From positions 1-64,000 of the forward strand of contig NZ_JAFEVZ010000016.1 in the NCBI RefSeq assembly GCF_022802975.1: a DNA stretch of 64,000 nt, read 5' to 3'. Shown here in pieces: positions 8,289 to 15,973 of the stretch (positions are counted from its first letter, which is position 1; the number at the start of each line of letters is the position of its first letter). The notes under the pieces are model-generated. The model had not been told where the DNA came from and did no database searches. It was given only the letters and a program-made list of their open reading frames with translations. The translations under genes and the position numbers were made by a program. This stretch comes from Flavobacterium pectinovorum (GTDB lineage Bacteria > Bacteroidota > Bacteroidia > Flavobacteriales > Flavobacteriaceae).

Positions 8289-9077
8289 TTATAGATTTAA
8301 ATTCTGAAATATAAATTCGTCTTCAAAATGTTCCTGAAAATAAGAGGTTAGTTTTGAAGTATTTTTTACCACTTCTCCAATTACAATAATTGCCGGTGAT
8401 GAAATATTTTTTTCGGCAACTAATTTAGTAATTGAACTAATGTTACCCACTACTTTTTGTTCTGAATTTTTAGTTCCGTTTTGGATAATGGCAATTGGCA
8501 AATCGTCAGTTCTGTTTTCCTTGTAAATCGAAATGATTTCATCTAACTTGTGCATTCCCATCAAAATAACCACAGTTGCAGCTGATTTTGAAGCCAAATG
8601 TACATCTTTAGACAATTCATGACTAGAAGTGGTACCTGTAATTACCCAGAAACTCTCTGCTACTTTTCGTTGTGTAAGGCTTATTCCTACTGAAGCAGGA
8701 ACACCTAAAGCTGATGAAATTCCGGGAACAACAGCCGTTTCCAAACCAAATTTTTCTGAATATTCGATTTCTTCGCTTCCGCGTCCAAAAATAAACGGAT
8801 CTCCACCTTTCAAACGAACCACATGTCCGTAACGATTTGCCATTGAGACGATCAACTCGTTAATTTGATCCTGTGTGTAAGCATGGCATCCTAAGCGTTT
8901 CCCCACAAAAACAATCTCTGCCTTAGTCGCATATTGCAATAATTCTTCGTTAACCAAAGCATCATACAAAACTACATCGGCATTTTCTAACGCTTTAATT
9001 GCTTTCAGCGTAATCAATTCAACATCTCCCGGGCCTGCGCCTACTACTGTTAACTTTGGTGTTCTTAAGTTTTGCAT
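8289..9077 (-). CDS. cobA: Uroporphyrinogen-III C-methyltransferase
   Basis: A 262-residue SAM-dependent methyltransferase that converts uroporphyrinogen III into precorrin-2, the branch point to siroheme. Typical motifs are VVGAGPGDVELITLKA, VVLYDALV, VRLKGGDPFIFGRG, VVPGISSALGVPA and GISLTQR. It has the single-domain SUMT length and lacks the CysG dehydrogenase/ferrochelatase part. Siroheme serves assimilatory nitrite and sulfite reductases, so placement in a molybdenum cofactor operon fits nitrate assimilation or the sulfur theme of the window; neither reductase is visible here. Confidence 0.95.
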   Translation of the reverse strand: MQNLRTPKLTVVGAGPGDVELITLKAIKALENADVVLYDALVNEELLQYATKAEIVFVGKRLGCHAYTQDQINELIVSMANRYGHVVRLKGGDPFIFGRGSEEIEYSEKFGLETAVVPGISSALGVPASVGISLTQRKVAESFWVITGTTSSHELSKDVHLASKSAATVVILMGMHKLDEIISIYKENRTDDLPIAIIQNGTKNSEQKVVGNISSITKLVAEKNISSPAIIVIGEVVKNTSKLTSYFQEHFEDEFIFQNLNL

Positions 9078-9083
9078 AATCTA

Positions 9084-9656
9084 TTAACTTAAATTGATAT
9101 TCAGGTCGTTTAATTCGTCAACCGAATTAATATTGGTTAAAGGAAAGTTTTCACTTTCTTCTATTTTTATAATCTGATGAGGCACTTTCGATAGAAAATC
9201 CATCATTTTCAGTTCATTGTTGTCAATCACTTCTCTTATAAGCGAAACTATTTTTTTTGAATAAATTCCGATTAAAGGATGAATCCTGCTTTCTGTTGCA
9301 AATACGGTAATCTGGGCTTCCTGATTGTGTTTTGCAATTAATTCAGCTAACAATTCTGAAGAAATCAACGGAATGTCACAACTCAGGATCAGGTTAAACT
9401 CAGTTTCAGAATTCGTTAATGCGGTATAAATTCCGCCCAAAGGCCCTTTATCTTTTACAATATCAGCCCTTTTTTGATACGGCAGATAATCGTATTCTTT
9501 TGTATTCGTTATGAACTCAATGTTTCCTGTAATAGGCAAAACAGCCTGAATTATATGTTCAATAAATGGTTTTCCCTGAAACAGAACCAATCCTTTCTCA
9601 GACTTCATTCGGGAACTTTTTCCTCCGCAAAGAATAAATGCTGTTAGTGTTTCCAT
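9084..9656 (-). CDS. mobA: Molybdenum cofactor guanylyltransferase MobA
   Basis: A 190-residue nucleotidyltransferase that links GMP to molybdopterin to form the MGD cofactor used by DMSO-reductase family enzymes. The signature ILCGGKSSRMKSEKGLVLFQ at the N-terminus, VKDKGPLGGIYTAL and LSCDIPLIS are family motifs. In the first motif the usual glycine after RM is a lysine. The gene ends 6 bp before cobA starts. Confidence 0.92.
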   Translation of the reverse strand: METLTAFILCGGKSSRMKSEKGLVLFQGKPFIEHIIQAVLPITGNIEFITNTKEYDYLPYQKRADIVKDKGPLGGIYTALTNSETEFNLILSCDIPLISSELLAELIAKHNQEAQITVFATESRIHPLIGIYSKKIVSLIREVIDNNELKMMDFLSKVPHQIIKIEESENFPLTNINSVDELNDLNINLS

Positions 9657-9670
9657 GATTCATTAATTTG

Positions 9671-9709
9671 TTTCAGGTTTCAGGTTTAAAGTTTCAGGTT
9701 TCAGGTTTT
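9671..9709. repeat. Short tandem repeat TTTCAGGTTTCAGG
   Basis: Two pairs of TTTCAGG units with a short spacer, upstream of mobA. A similar pair plus a single unit lies at 10626-10658, between the TauE/SafE gene and moeA. Short direct repeats of this type are probably neutral; no regulatory role is evident. Confidence 0.5.
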
Positions 9710-9727
9710 CGCCAATCATTTTATTCC

Positions 9728-9860
9728 AACACATAGAAACATAGTTTACTTTGTCTGCAAAGGCGTTTCACTTTGCATTAATTCACATAGCTATGTGTTA
9801 GATAATGTGTTATCTTTTTAAATCTTTTTATAAAAATAGAAACCTATGTTTCTATGTGTT
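9728..9860. repeat. Palindromic intergenic element with 17-bp perfect inverted ends
   Basis: AACACATAGAAACATAG (9728-9744) and its exact reverse complement (9844-9860) bound a 133-bp element with an internal GGCGTTTCAC. A related element at 22138-22270 carries the same core in the opposite orientation (GTGAAACGCC), and part of one occurs near 31176. The layout resembles a miniature inverted-repeat element without coding capacity. Confidence 0.65.
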
Positions 9861-9872
9861 TAATTGTTCTCT

Positions 9873-10619
9873 TTAAGGGAAAATCAATTTTATACTTGCC
9901 ATCAAAATCACAGTTCCTAACACTATTTTTAAGGTTTTGTTCGAAAAATAACCGCTCCCGTAAAATCCGCCTAACATTCCGCCAATCACCGCAATCGGAA
10001 CCAGGTAAAAGCTCTCCATCGGAATAACTTTTCCTCCCAAAAGAAATCCTAACATTCCGGCAAATGAATTGACAAATATGAACAGACTCGAAATCGCTGC
10101 TGATTCTTTAACTGAAGCCCATCCCAAAAACAATAAAATCGGACTTAAGATAATGCCACCGCCAATACCCAGCATCCCTGACAACAAACCAATTACAAAT
10201 CCGATTGCCAACGCAAAAGGTAATTGAATCTTAACAGCTTCTTTTTCCTTAAAGTTGAATATTCCGAACAATCTCAAAGCCGCAAACACCAGAACAATTC
10301 CTAAAATAACTTTATAAATTGTATTGTCAAGTGTAATAAATCCGCCAATAAAAGCAGCCGGAACAGAAGCTATCGCAAACGGATAAAACAACTTAGGTTT
10401 AAAATAATTCATTCTGTAATAAAACAAAAACGAAATACTCGAAACAAATAAATTCAGTAACAAAGCCGAAGGTTTCATAATCGCTACCGGGAAAGCAAAA
10501 ATCGTCATTAAAGCCAAATAACCTGATGCTCCGCCGTGTCCTACACTTGAGTACAAAAACGCAATCACGATTAATGCGAAGCTGAATAAGATTATATTTT
10601 CGGAAGTAAGTAACTGCAT
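9873..10619 (-). CDS. Sulfite exporter TauE/SafE family membrane protein
   Basis: A 248-residue polytopic membrane protein with about eight hydrophobic segments. The repeated glycine-rich motifs VGHGGASGYLALM near the N-terminus and GMLGIGGGIILSPILLFLGW in the middle mark the two half-repeats of the TauE/SafE (DUF81) family, whose members move sulfite, sulfoacetate or other small anions. It sits inside the molybdenum cofactor cluster between moeA and mobA. The substrate is unknown; an anion linked to sulfur or nitrogen assimilation is plausible. Confidence 0.88.
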   Translation of the reverse strand: MQLLTSENIILFSFALIVIAFLYSSVGHGGASGYLALMTIFAFPVAIMKPSALLLNLFVSSISFLFYYRMNYFKPKLFYPFAIASVPAAFIGGFITLDNTIYKVILGIVLVFAALRLFGIFNFKEKEAVKIQLPFALAIGFVIGLLSGMLGIGGGIILSPILLFLGWASVKESAAISSLFIFVNSFAGMLGFLLGGKVIPMESFYLVPIAVIGGMLGGFYGSGYFSNKTLKIVLGTVILMASIKLIFP

Positions 10620-10713
10620 AATTTTGTTTCAGGTTTCAGGTTTTCTTTGTTTCAGGTTACGCTATATGTTTATTTTTACACACTGCATCTTAAAACTGAA
10701 ATTCTTTATTCTA

Positions 10714-11886
10714 CTAATCAATCGGCAATAATGTTACCAACTGCTCTTTTTTAAGGTTTTCAACATCATTCGGTACAATTAGCAAACAATTTGCTGTTGC
10801 GAAAGTGTTGAGCATTGCTGAACTCTGACCGTCTAAAACCGTTACATGAGTTTCACTATACAAGGCTTTTAAGAACAATGTTTTTCCGGAACTATTAGAA
10901 ATGCCTGCATTTAATTTTCGGACTAATTTTGGTAAATGAATATCCGAAAATCCCATTCGGTTTCTAATTGCCGGATACACATACACATAAAAATTAGTCA
11001 GTGACGAAGCCGGATTTCCCGGTAAAGCAAAAACTAAAGTTTCATTTTTAGAGCCAAAAAACATTGGTTTCCCCGGTTTTTGATTGATTTTATAAAAAAG
11101 TTCTTCTACACCGTTTTTAAGCAATGCTTCTTTTACAAAATCATAATCCCCAACTGAAATTCCACCCGAAATTAGAACCACATCATATTTTTCCAGAATA
11201 CTTTTTAATGCCTTCTTCGTTTCTTTAAGATTATCTTTTACCTTAAAAACTTTTGTTTTATTTACACCAATCGTTTCAAGCGCAGCCTCCAGCATCACTG
11301 AATTGCTTTCATAAATTTTACCCTTTGGTAATTTTTTTCCGGGTTTTACCAATTCGTTTCCGGTTACTAAAATGGCCACTTTCGGTTTTTTATAAACTGT
11401 AATTTCTGTAATTCCCAAACAAGCCAGAAAACCAATTGCAGCGGGCGTGATTAACGTATTAGGTTCAAAAACTACTTCCCCTTTATTAATCTGTTCTCCT
11501 TTTGCACGAACGTTTGCAAACTGCTCGGGCATTTTAGAAATCAAAATCGAGTTTTCATTAGCCATTACATGCTCCTGCATTACAACTGTATTCGCCTGAT
11601 CAGGAATAAAAGCACCGGTAAAAATCCTTACTGCTTCATTTTCTTTTAGTTTTATATTAGAATGATCTCCTGCCTGAGAAATGCTTACCACATCATATTG
11701 ATGTTTTCTGCTGTGAATGAAAGCATAACCATCCATTGCTGATTGTCTGAAAGGCGGCATAGCAATTGGCGAATAAACTGTTTCTGCCAAAACATATCCC
11801 AAAGCTTTTCTCACTGCTATTTTTTGCAATGGCATCTTCGAACTGTTTTCAGCGACGATCGCTAAAGCTTCATTTACTTGTATCAT
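10714..11886 (-). CDS. moeA: Molybdopterin molybdenumtransferase MoeA
   Basis: A 390-residue MoeA that inserts molybdate into adenylylated molybdopterin. Segments include PPFRQSAMDGYA, RIFTGAFIPDQANTVVMQE, VAILVTGNELV, ISGGISVGDYDFV and FALPGNPASS, in the order of domains I-IV. Length is normal. It is the first gene of the minus-strand cluster and its promoter region carries a long palindrome (11911-11937). Confidence 0.96.
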   Translation of the reverse strand: MIQVNEALAIVAENSSKMPLQKIAVRKALGYVLAETVYSPIAMPPFRQSAMDGYAFIHSRKHQYDVVSISQAGDHSNIKLKENEAVRIFTGAFIPDQANTVVMQEHVMANENSILISKMPEQFANVRAKGEQINKGEVVFEPNTLITPAAIGFLACLGITEITVYKKPKVAILVTGNELVKPGKKLPKGKIYESNSVMLEAALETIGVNKTKVFKVKDNLKETKKALKSILEKYDVVLISGGISVGDYDFVKEALLKNGVEELFYKINQKPGKPMFFGSKNETLVFALPGNPASSLTNFYVYVYPAIRNRMGFSDIHLPKLVRKLNAGISNSSGKTLFLKALYSETHVTVLDGQSSAMLNTFATANCLLIVPNDVENLKKEQLVTLLPID

Positions 11887-11910
11887 TTATAAAACATAAA
11901 AACTAAGTAC

Positions 11911-11937
11911 AAATACTTATTACAAATATAAGTATTT
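11911..11937 (-). promoter_or_regulatory. Palindrome overlapping the probable moeA promoter
   Basis: Two 10-bp arms (11911-11920 and 11928-11937) are exact inverted repeats around a 7-bp spacer, 25-51 bp upstream of the moeA start. On the minus strand TATATTTG (11930-11923) matches the -7 box TAnnTTTG and lies inside the palindrome. A second palindrome, TTACTAGTAA, is at 11939-11948. A dimeric regulator bound here would block or recruit RNA polymerase. Between this site and leader 1 (about 11950-12240) I see only AT-rich sequence. Confidence 0.45.
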
Positions 11938-12243
11938 TTTACTAGTAAGGTTAAAAAAGAATAATTTATTTTTCTATCAATAAAATTACTCTAATTTATT
12001 TAAAATCATGGTTTAATTGAATCAAGTTTTTAGTTTAAATTTCCTTTTTTTTGTTCAAATAAATATTTTGGAGATATTATATCAACAAAAAGAAAAATTA
12101 AAAATAATAAAAGCAAGTAAAAAATACTACATTTAATAATTCCAAAATTAAAAAATTAACATTTATCCATAATTAAAAAATAAAAATAAAACACTCAAAA
12201 TCAAATAATTACAACACAAAACAGCACTTTAAAATTATATATA

Positions 12244-12259
12244 TTTATCTCCAGATAAA
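12244..12259 (+). promoter_or_regulatory. Short palindrome just upstream of promoter 1
   Basis: TTTATCT and AGATAAA form a 7-bp inverted repeat with a 2-bp spacer, ending 15 bp before the -33 box of the first susC promoter. It is not present at the other three leaders, so if functional it is specific to this operon. AT-rich palindromes also arise by chance. Confidence 0.25.
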
Positions 12260-12274
12260 AAAAAACCTCTTTTT

Positions 12275-12325
12275 TTTGGTTTTTATTATATTAAAATTAA
12301 CTTTGTCTATAGGATTAGTAGAGTT
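12275..12325 (+). promoter_or_regulatory. Promoter of leader 1 with conserved initial transcribed motif
   Basis: TTTG (12275-12278) and TAACTTTG (12298-12305), separated by 19 bp, match the Bacteroidota sigma factor consensus TTTG ... TAnnTTTG. Immediately downstream is CTATAGGATTAGTAGAGTTT, which recurs at the same position in the three other leaders with few changes. It covers the expected transcription start, so it may be an operator or the conserved 5' end of the RNA. Confidence 0.75.
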
Positions 12326-12359
12326 TAAAATTATATTTAAAATCAAAAAAAACTAAATT

Positions 12360-12449
12360 TTGAAAACAACCGAAAGCATATCGTATTACATTCTTTCTAA
12401 AAACAATACTTATAACACCTCTTGCTGTTGTATGTGCTTCTGTTGCTAA
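12360..12449 (+). CDS. Cysteine-rich leader peptide 1
   Basis: A frame from TTG (12360-12362) to TAA (12447-12449) encodes 29 residues: (M)KTTESISYYILSKNN, then TYNTSCCCMCFCC. Six of the last eight residues are cysteine, and the stop follows the last one. An in-frame TAA at 12354-12356 precedes the start, so TTG is the only credible non-ATG start; an internal ATG (12432) would give MCFCC. The same frame, KTT start, TYN motif and Cys-rich end recur in three other leaders. The copies differ in length by exactly one codon. It lies about 55 nt after the -7 box and 354 nt before susC. I infer ribosome stalling at the Cys codons when charged tRNA-Cys is low. Confidence 0.8.
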   Translation: MKTTESISYYILSKNNTYNTSCCCMCFCC

Positions 12450-12636
12450 TTCTCACAGCAATTCTTTGTTTATTTTTAATTTCAACTTTAATAAAAATGA
12501 ACAATACTAATAAAACTAAAACCTTATTGTTCACTGCAAAACCTATTTGACACAATTTATTTGTATCAAAAGAGCATTGTAACTATACCCTATTAAATAA
12601 ATAAAATTCCAATTAACAACTAAAAAAACAACCAAA

Positions 12637-12669
12637 ATGAAAAAGATGCACAACACTTGCTGTAAATAA
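12637..12669 (+). CDS. Second short upstream frame, leader 1 (MKKMHNTCCK)
   Basis: ATG to TAA encodes ten residues, MKKMHNTCCK, with two adjacent cysteine codons near the end. It begins in an A-rich context typical of real Bacteroidota starts and ends 8 nt before the first conserved hairpin. Leaders 2 and 3 have the related MKKMYSNC at the same place; leader 4 has an unrelated frame without cysteine. It may be a second sensing peptide or chance. Confidence 0.45.
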   Translation: MKKMHNTCCK

Positions 12670-12677
12670 ACAAAAAA

Positions 12678-12766
12678 GCCATTTCTGCGGCAACAGAAAT
12701 GGCGAGGCTTAAAGAAAATTTATCGCTAAATAAAGGAAACATAAGAGAGTTGAAAAATCAACTTTC
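12678..12766 (+). ncRNA. Conserved three-hairpin RNA element, leader 1
   Basis: Hairpin H1 has perfect 10-bp arms GCCATTTCTG (12678-12687) and CAGAAATGGC (12694-12703) closing loop CGGCAA. H2 is ATTTA-TCGC-TAAAT (12718-12731). H3 is GAGAGTTGA-AAAA-TCAACTTTC (12745-12766). All three recur in order in leaders 2-4 with paired changes that keep the stems. The loop and 3' arm of H1 (GCAACAGAA, 12690-12698) are exactly complementary to TTCTGTTGC in the Cys codons of the leader peptide (12438-12446). H1 has no T-tract, so it is not a simple terminator. The element ends 37 nt before susC. Confidence 0.65.
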
Positions 12767-12803
12767 GAGGTTCCTTGTTAATTACTTAAACCAATACAAA
12801 GAA

Positions 12804-15800
12804 ATGAAAAAAAATATAAATCTCATTTTATGGGGAACAATTTTATTGATATCCCTGCAAATTCAGTCACAAAACACACAATTTATAATAAATTCGACTC
12901 TAAACGGGACCGTAGTAGACAAACAATCACAGCTTCCTTTACCCGGAGTTAACGTTCAGATCAAAGGAACTACCCACGGCGTAACCACCGACATTGACGG
13001 TAAATTCTTTTTTGAAACGGGGCAAAAATTTCCTTACACCTTAATTGTTAGCATCATAGGATACAAAAGATTACAAGTTGTAGCAGACGGAAGCCCAATA
13101 ACCATTGAATTGGAAGAAGATATTCAGCAACTTAAAGAACTGGTGGTTGTAGGATATGGAACTCAGAGCAAAAAAAACATAACCGGATCAGTTTCTTCTA
13201 TACCAAAAACAAGTTTAAGTCAGGTAACCTCATCGGCAGATAATTTGCTTCGCGGAGCTGTTGCCGGAGTTGTGGTTACCCAGAGTTCAGGACAGCCCGG
13301 AGCTTCATCCAGCATTAGGATTCGTGGAGGAAACTCGATTACAGGCGGTAACGAACCTTTGTATGTTATCGATGGAATTTTGGTTTACAATGACAACAAT
13401 AATGGTTCTACCGGAATATCATTTTCAGGAGCAGGTGTAAATGTTTTGGCTACTCTAAATCCTTCTGACATTGAGTCCATTGAAGTTTTAAAAGATGCTT
13501 CGGCAACTGCAATTTACGGTTCACGAGGTGCAAACGGAGTTATTTTAATTAGTACCAAAAAAGGTAAAAAAGGACAAAATAATGTTACCTATCAAGGTTA
13601 TATTGGATTTCAGGACGTTACAAAAAAAATAGATATTTTAAATGCAAGTGAATGGGCAACTTTACGTAATGACATTCAGATTGGTCTTGGACAAACACCT
13701 TCTTTTACAGCCCAGCAAATTGAAGATTTTAAAACAACCGGTAATTATGACTGGCAGGATGCTGCTTTTAGAAAAGCGGCTCCAATCCAGAATCATCAGT
13801 TGAGTTTTTCAGGCGGAGATGAAACTTCAAGATATTCGGTATCAACCAACTATTTCAAACAAGAAGGTATCATCATCGGATCTGATTTCAGAAGGCTGTC
13901 ATTAAGAATAAACTATGAAAAAGATGTTTCTGATTTATTTCGATTTGGTGTAACCTCTACCCTTACCAATTCTTTATACAACGGAATGAGTGCCAACAGT
14001 GGAAGTGTGGCCTTAACCGCTCCAAATACATTAGCCAGTGCACTTTTAATAGCACCGGTAGTACCTATCAGAAATGCTGACGGTTCATTTAATGTTAAAA
14101 CCAATCCGTACGCCACTCCTATCAATGGTTACATTACAAATCCAATTAACGATTTAGAAAACATTACTAATGAAACTAAAATCAACAGAACTCTTAGCAG
14201 TTTGTGGGGCGAATATAAAATTGCAAAAAACCTTGCTCTTAAATCTACTGTGAATGCAGATGTGATTAGTACGAAACAAAACTATTATGCACCATCAAAT
14301 ACAACAAATGGAGTTGAAACCAAAGGGTATGCATCTGTTGGAAATAAATTAGTAGGTTCTGTTTTGAATGAAAACACCTTAAACTACAACACTTCATTTG
14401 GAGGAGACAAACATCAATTATCAGCTTTGGCTGGATATACTATTCAATATTCTGAAGGAGAAGTAGCTACATCTGGTGCTACAAATTTTGTAAATGATTT
14501 GAATGAATATAATGCTTTACAAGACGGAATACCTATAAAACCAACCAGTGATGCTTACGAAAGTGTTTTACAATCCTGGTTAGGAAGAGTTAACTATTCT
14601 TTATTAGGGCGTTATAATTTCTCTGCTTCAGCTCGTGCAGACGGATCTTCAAGATTTGGTTCTGAATCAAAATGGGGATTCTTTCCTTCGGCTGGATTCT
14701 CATGGAATATTACCGAAGAAAATTTTGCTAAAGACCTAAAAGGGATAAATAATATCAAATTGAGACTGAGTGCAGGTACAACAGGAAATCAGGAAATTGG
14801 AGATTACCTTTCTTTAGCTGCTTTAGGATCTGTAAATTATGCTTTTGGCGGAACTATTCAAACCGGTTTTGCTCCTACCCGCTTATCAAACGAAAATTTG
14901 AAATGGGAAAAAACAACACAATACAATGTGGGTCTTGACTTTGATTTCTTAGACAAAAAAATCAGTCTTGTACTTGATGCTTACTACAAAAAAACAAGCG
15001 ATTTATTGGTAAATGTACCTATTCCGTTGACTTCTGGCCAAACAACTGTTTTACAGAATATTGGGGCAGTTGAAAACAAAGGATTTGAAATTGGTCTGAT
15101 TACCGAAAATATTAAAACAGATAGTTTTAGCTGGAATACCAATTTTAATTACTCCCTTAATAAAAATAAAGTATTAGAAATTGGAAATGGTTTACAAAAA
15201 TTTTTCCCTACAGCACCAAGTGGTGTATTGAATTTACAGCAGCCTGTAATTGTAAAAGTAGGTCAGCCATTAGGAACTTTCTGGGGATACAGAACTAACG
15301 GGGTTTTCCAAAATCAGGAAGAAATCAATACACAGCCAACACTAAATGCAATTGCAAATACAAAACCAGGAGACCGAAGATATAAAGATATTAGTGGACC
15401 AAATGGTGTGCCTGACGGAAAAATTACATCTGATTACGACAAAGTAAATTTAGGCAGCGCACAGCCAAAATTTGTAGCAAGTTTAAACAACACTTTTGTC
15501 TATAGAAATTTCGATCTGAATTTATTTTTTCAGGGATCTTTTGGAAACAAAATTTACAACGCCATCAATCAGCAACTAGAAATTCCAAATTTAGTAAACA
15601 ATGCCGCGGGTGCTTTAACAGAACACTGGACACCTGCAAATCCAAGCGAAGTAATTCCAAGAGCAGCAAATTCTCCTGCAACTGTAGTATCTGATCGTTA
15701 CATCGAAGATGGCTCTTTCATCCGATTAAAAACGGTTACGTTGGGATATACTTTACCTAAAAATATCGCTTCGAAAATCAGAACCCAAAGCATCAAATTT

Positions 15801-15956
15801 TATGTATCGGCACAAAATTTAATCACCTGGACAAAATACAGAGGCTATGATCCTGAAATTAGTTCTTATGGTCAGAGCAATTTATTACCGGGTATCGATT
15901 ACGGAGCCTATCCAACTTCAAGAACCTTTATAAGTGGTGTTAATGTCACTTTTTAA
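12804..15956 (+). CDS. SusC/RagA-type TonB-linked outer membrane transporter 1
   Basis: About 1050 residues. A signal peptide (MKKNINLILWGTILLISL) is followed by a carboxypeptidase-like regulatory domain (LNGTVVDKQSQLPLPGVNV ... DIDGKFFFETGQ), a TonB box region around LKELVVVGYGTQ, a plug with GQPGASSSIRIRGGNSITGG and YVIDGI ... ATAIYGSRGANGVILI, and a beta-barrel ending NVTF. The start at 12804 is chosen because the signal peptide begins there and matches the other three SusC proteins; the frame is open back to 12699 only through the hairpin region. It pairs with SusD 18 bp downstream and heads the sulfatase operon, so its ligand is probably a sulfated organic compound. Confidence 0.93.
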   Translation: MKKNINLILWGTILLISLQIQSQNTQFIINSTLNGTVVDKQSQLPLPGVNVQIKGTTHGVTTDIDGKFFFETGQKFPYTLIVSIIGYKRLQVVADGSPITIELEEDIQQLKELVVVGYGTQSKKNITGSVSSIPKTSLSQVTSSADNLLRGAVAGVVVTQSSGQPGASSSIRIRGGNSITGGNEPLYVIDGILVYNDNNNGSTGISFSGAGVNVLATLNPSDIESIEVLKDASATAIYGSRGANGVILISTKKGKKGQNNVTYQGYIGFQDVTKKIDILNASEWATLRNDIQIGLGQTPSFTAQQIEDFKTTGNYDWQDAAFRKAAPIQNHQLSFSGGDETSRYSVSTNYFKQEGIIIGSDFRRLSLRINYEKDVSDLFRFGVTSTLTNSLYNGMSANSGSVALTAPNTLASALLIAPVVPIRNADGSFNVKTNPYATPINGYITNPINDLENITNETKINRTLSSLWGEYKIAKNLALKSTVNADVISTKQNYYAPSNTTNGVETKGYASVGNKLVGSVLNENTLNYNTSFGGDKHQLSALAGYTIQYSEGEVATSGATNFVNDLNEYNALQDGIPIKPTSDAYESVLQSWLGRVNYSLLGRYNFSASARADGSSRFGSESKWGFFPSAGFSWNITEENFAKDLKGINNIKLRLSAGTTGNQEIGDYLSLAALGSVNYAFGGTIQTGFAPTRLSNENLKWEKTTQYNVGLDFDFLDKKISLVLDAYYKKTSDLLVNVPIPLTSGQTTVLQNIGAVENKGFEIGLITENIKTDSFSWNTNFNYSLNKNKVLEIGNGLQKFFPTAPSGVLNLQQPVIVKVGQPLGTFWGYRTNGVFQNQEEINTQPTLNAIANTKPGDRRYKDISGPNGVPDGKITSDYDKVNLGSAQPKFVASLNNTFVYRNFDLNLFFQGSFGNKIYNAINQQLEIPNLVNNAAGALTEHWTPANPSEVIPRAANSPATVVSDRYIEDGSFIRLKTVTLGYTLPKNIASKIRTQSIKFYVSAQNLITWTKYRGYDPEISSYGQSNLLPGIDYGAYPTSRTFISGVNVTF

Positions 15957-15973
15957 TTCAAAAAACAGTCAAA

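Noticed and set aside
12350..12362. Second promoter at the TATATTTTG/TAAATTTTG sequence before the leader peptide.
   Set aside because: It has one base too many for TAnnTTTG and would remove the TTG start; the upstream box with 19-bp spacing is better and conserved.
12678..12703. H1 as an intrinsic terminator.
   Set aside because: No T-tract follows it in any of the four copies.
12637..12766. Possible SAM-type riboswitch because of a TTTATCGCTAAAT...AAAGG segment.
   Set aside because: Only a short resemblance to SAM-II sequence; the required stem, loop and pseudoknot pairing could not be laid out, and ATTTATCGCTAAAT folds simply as its own hairpin.
12699..12803. Longer start for SusC1 (frame open from ATG at 12699).
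   Set aside because: The extra 35 residues are encoded by the conserved hairpin region, and the signal peptide begins at 12804, as in the other three SusC genes.
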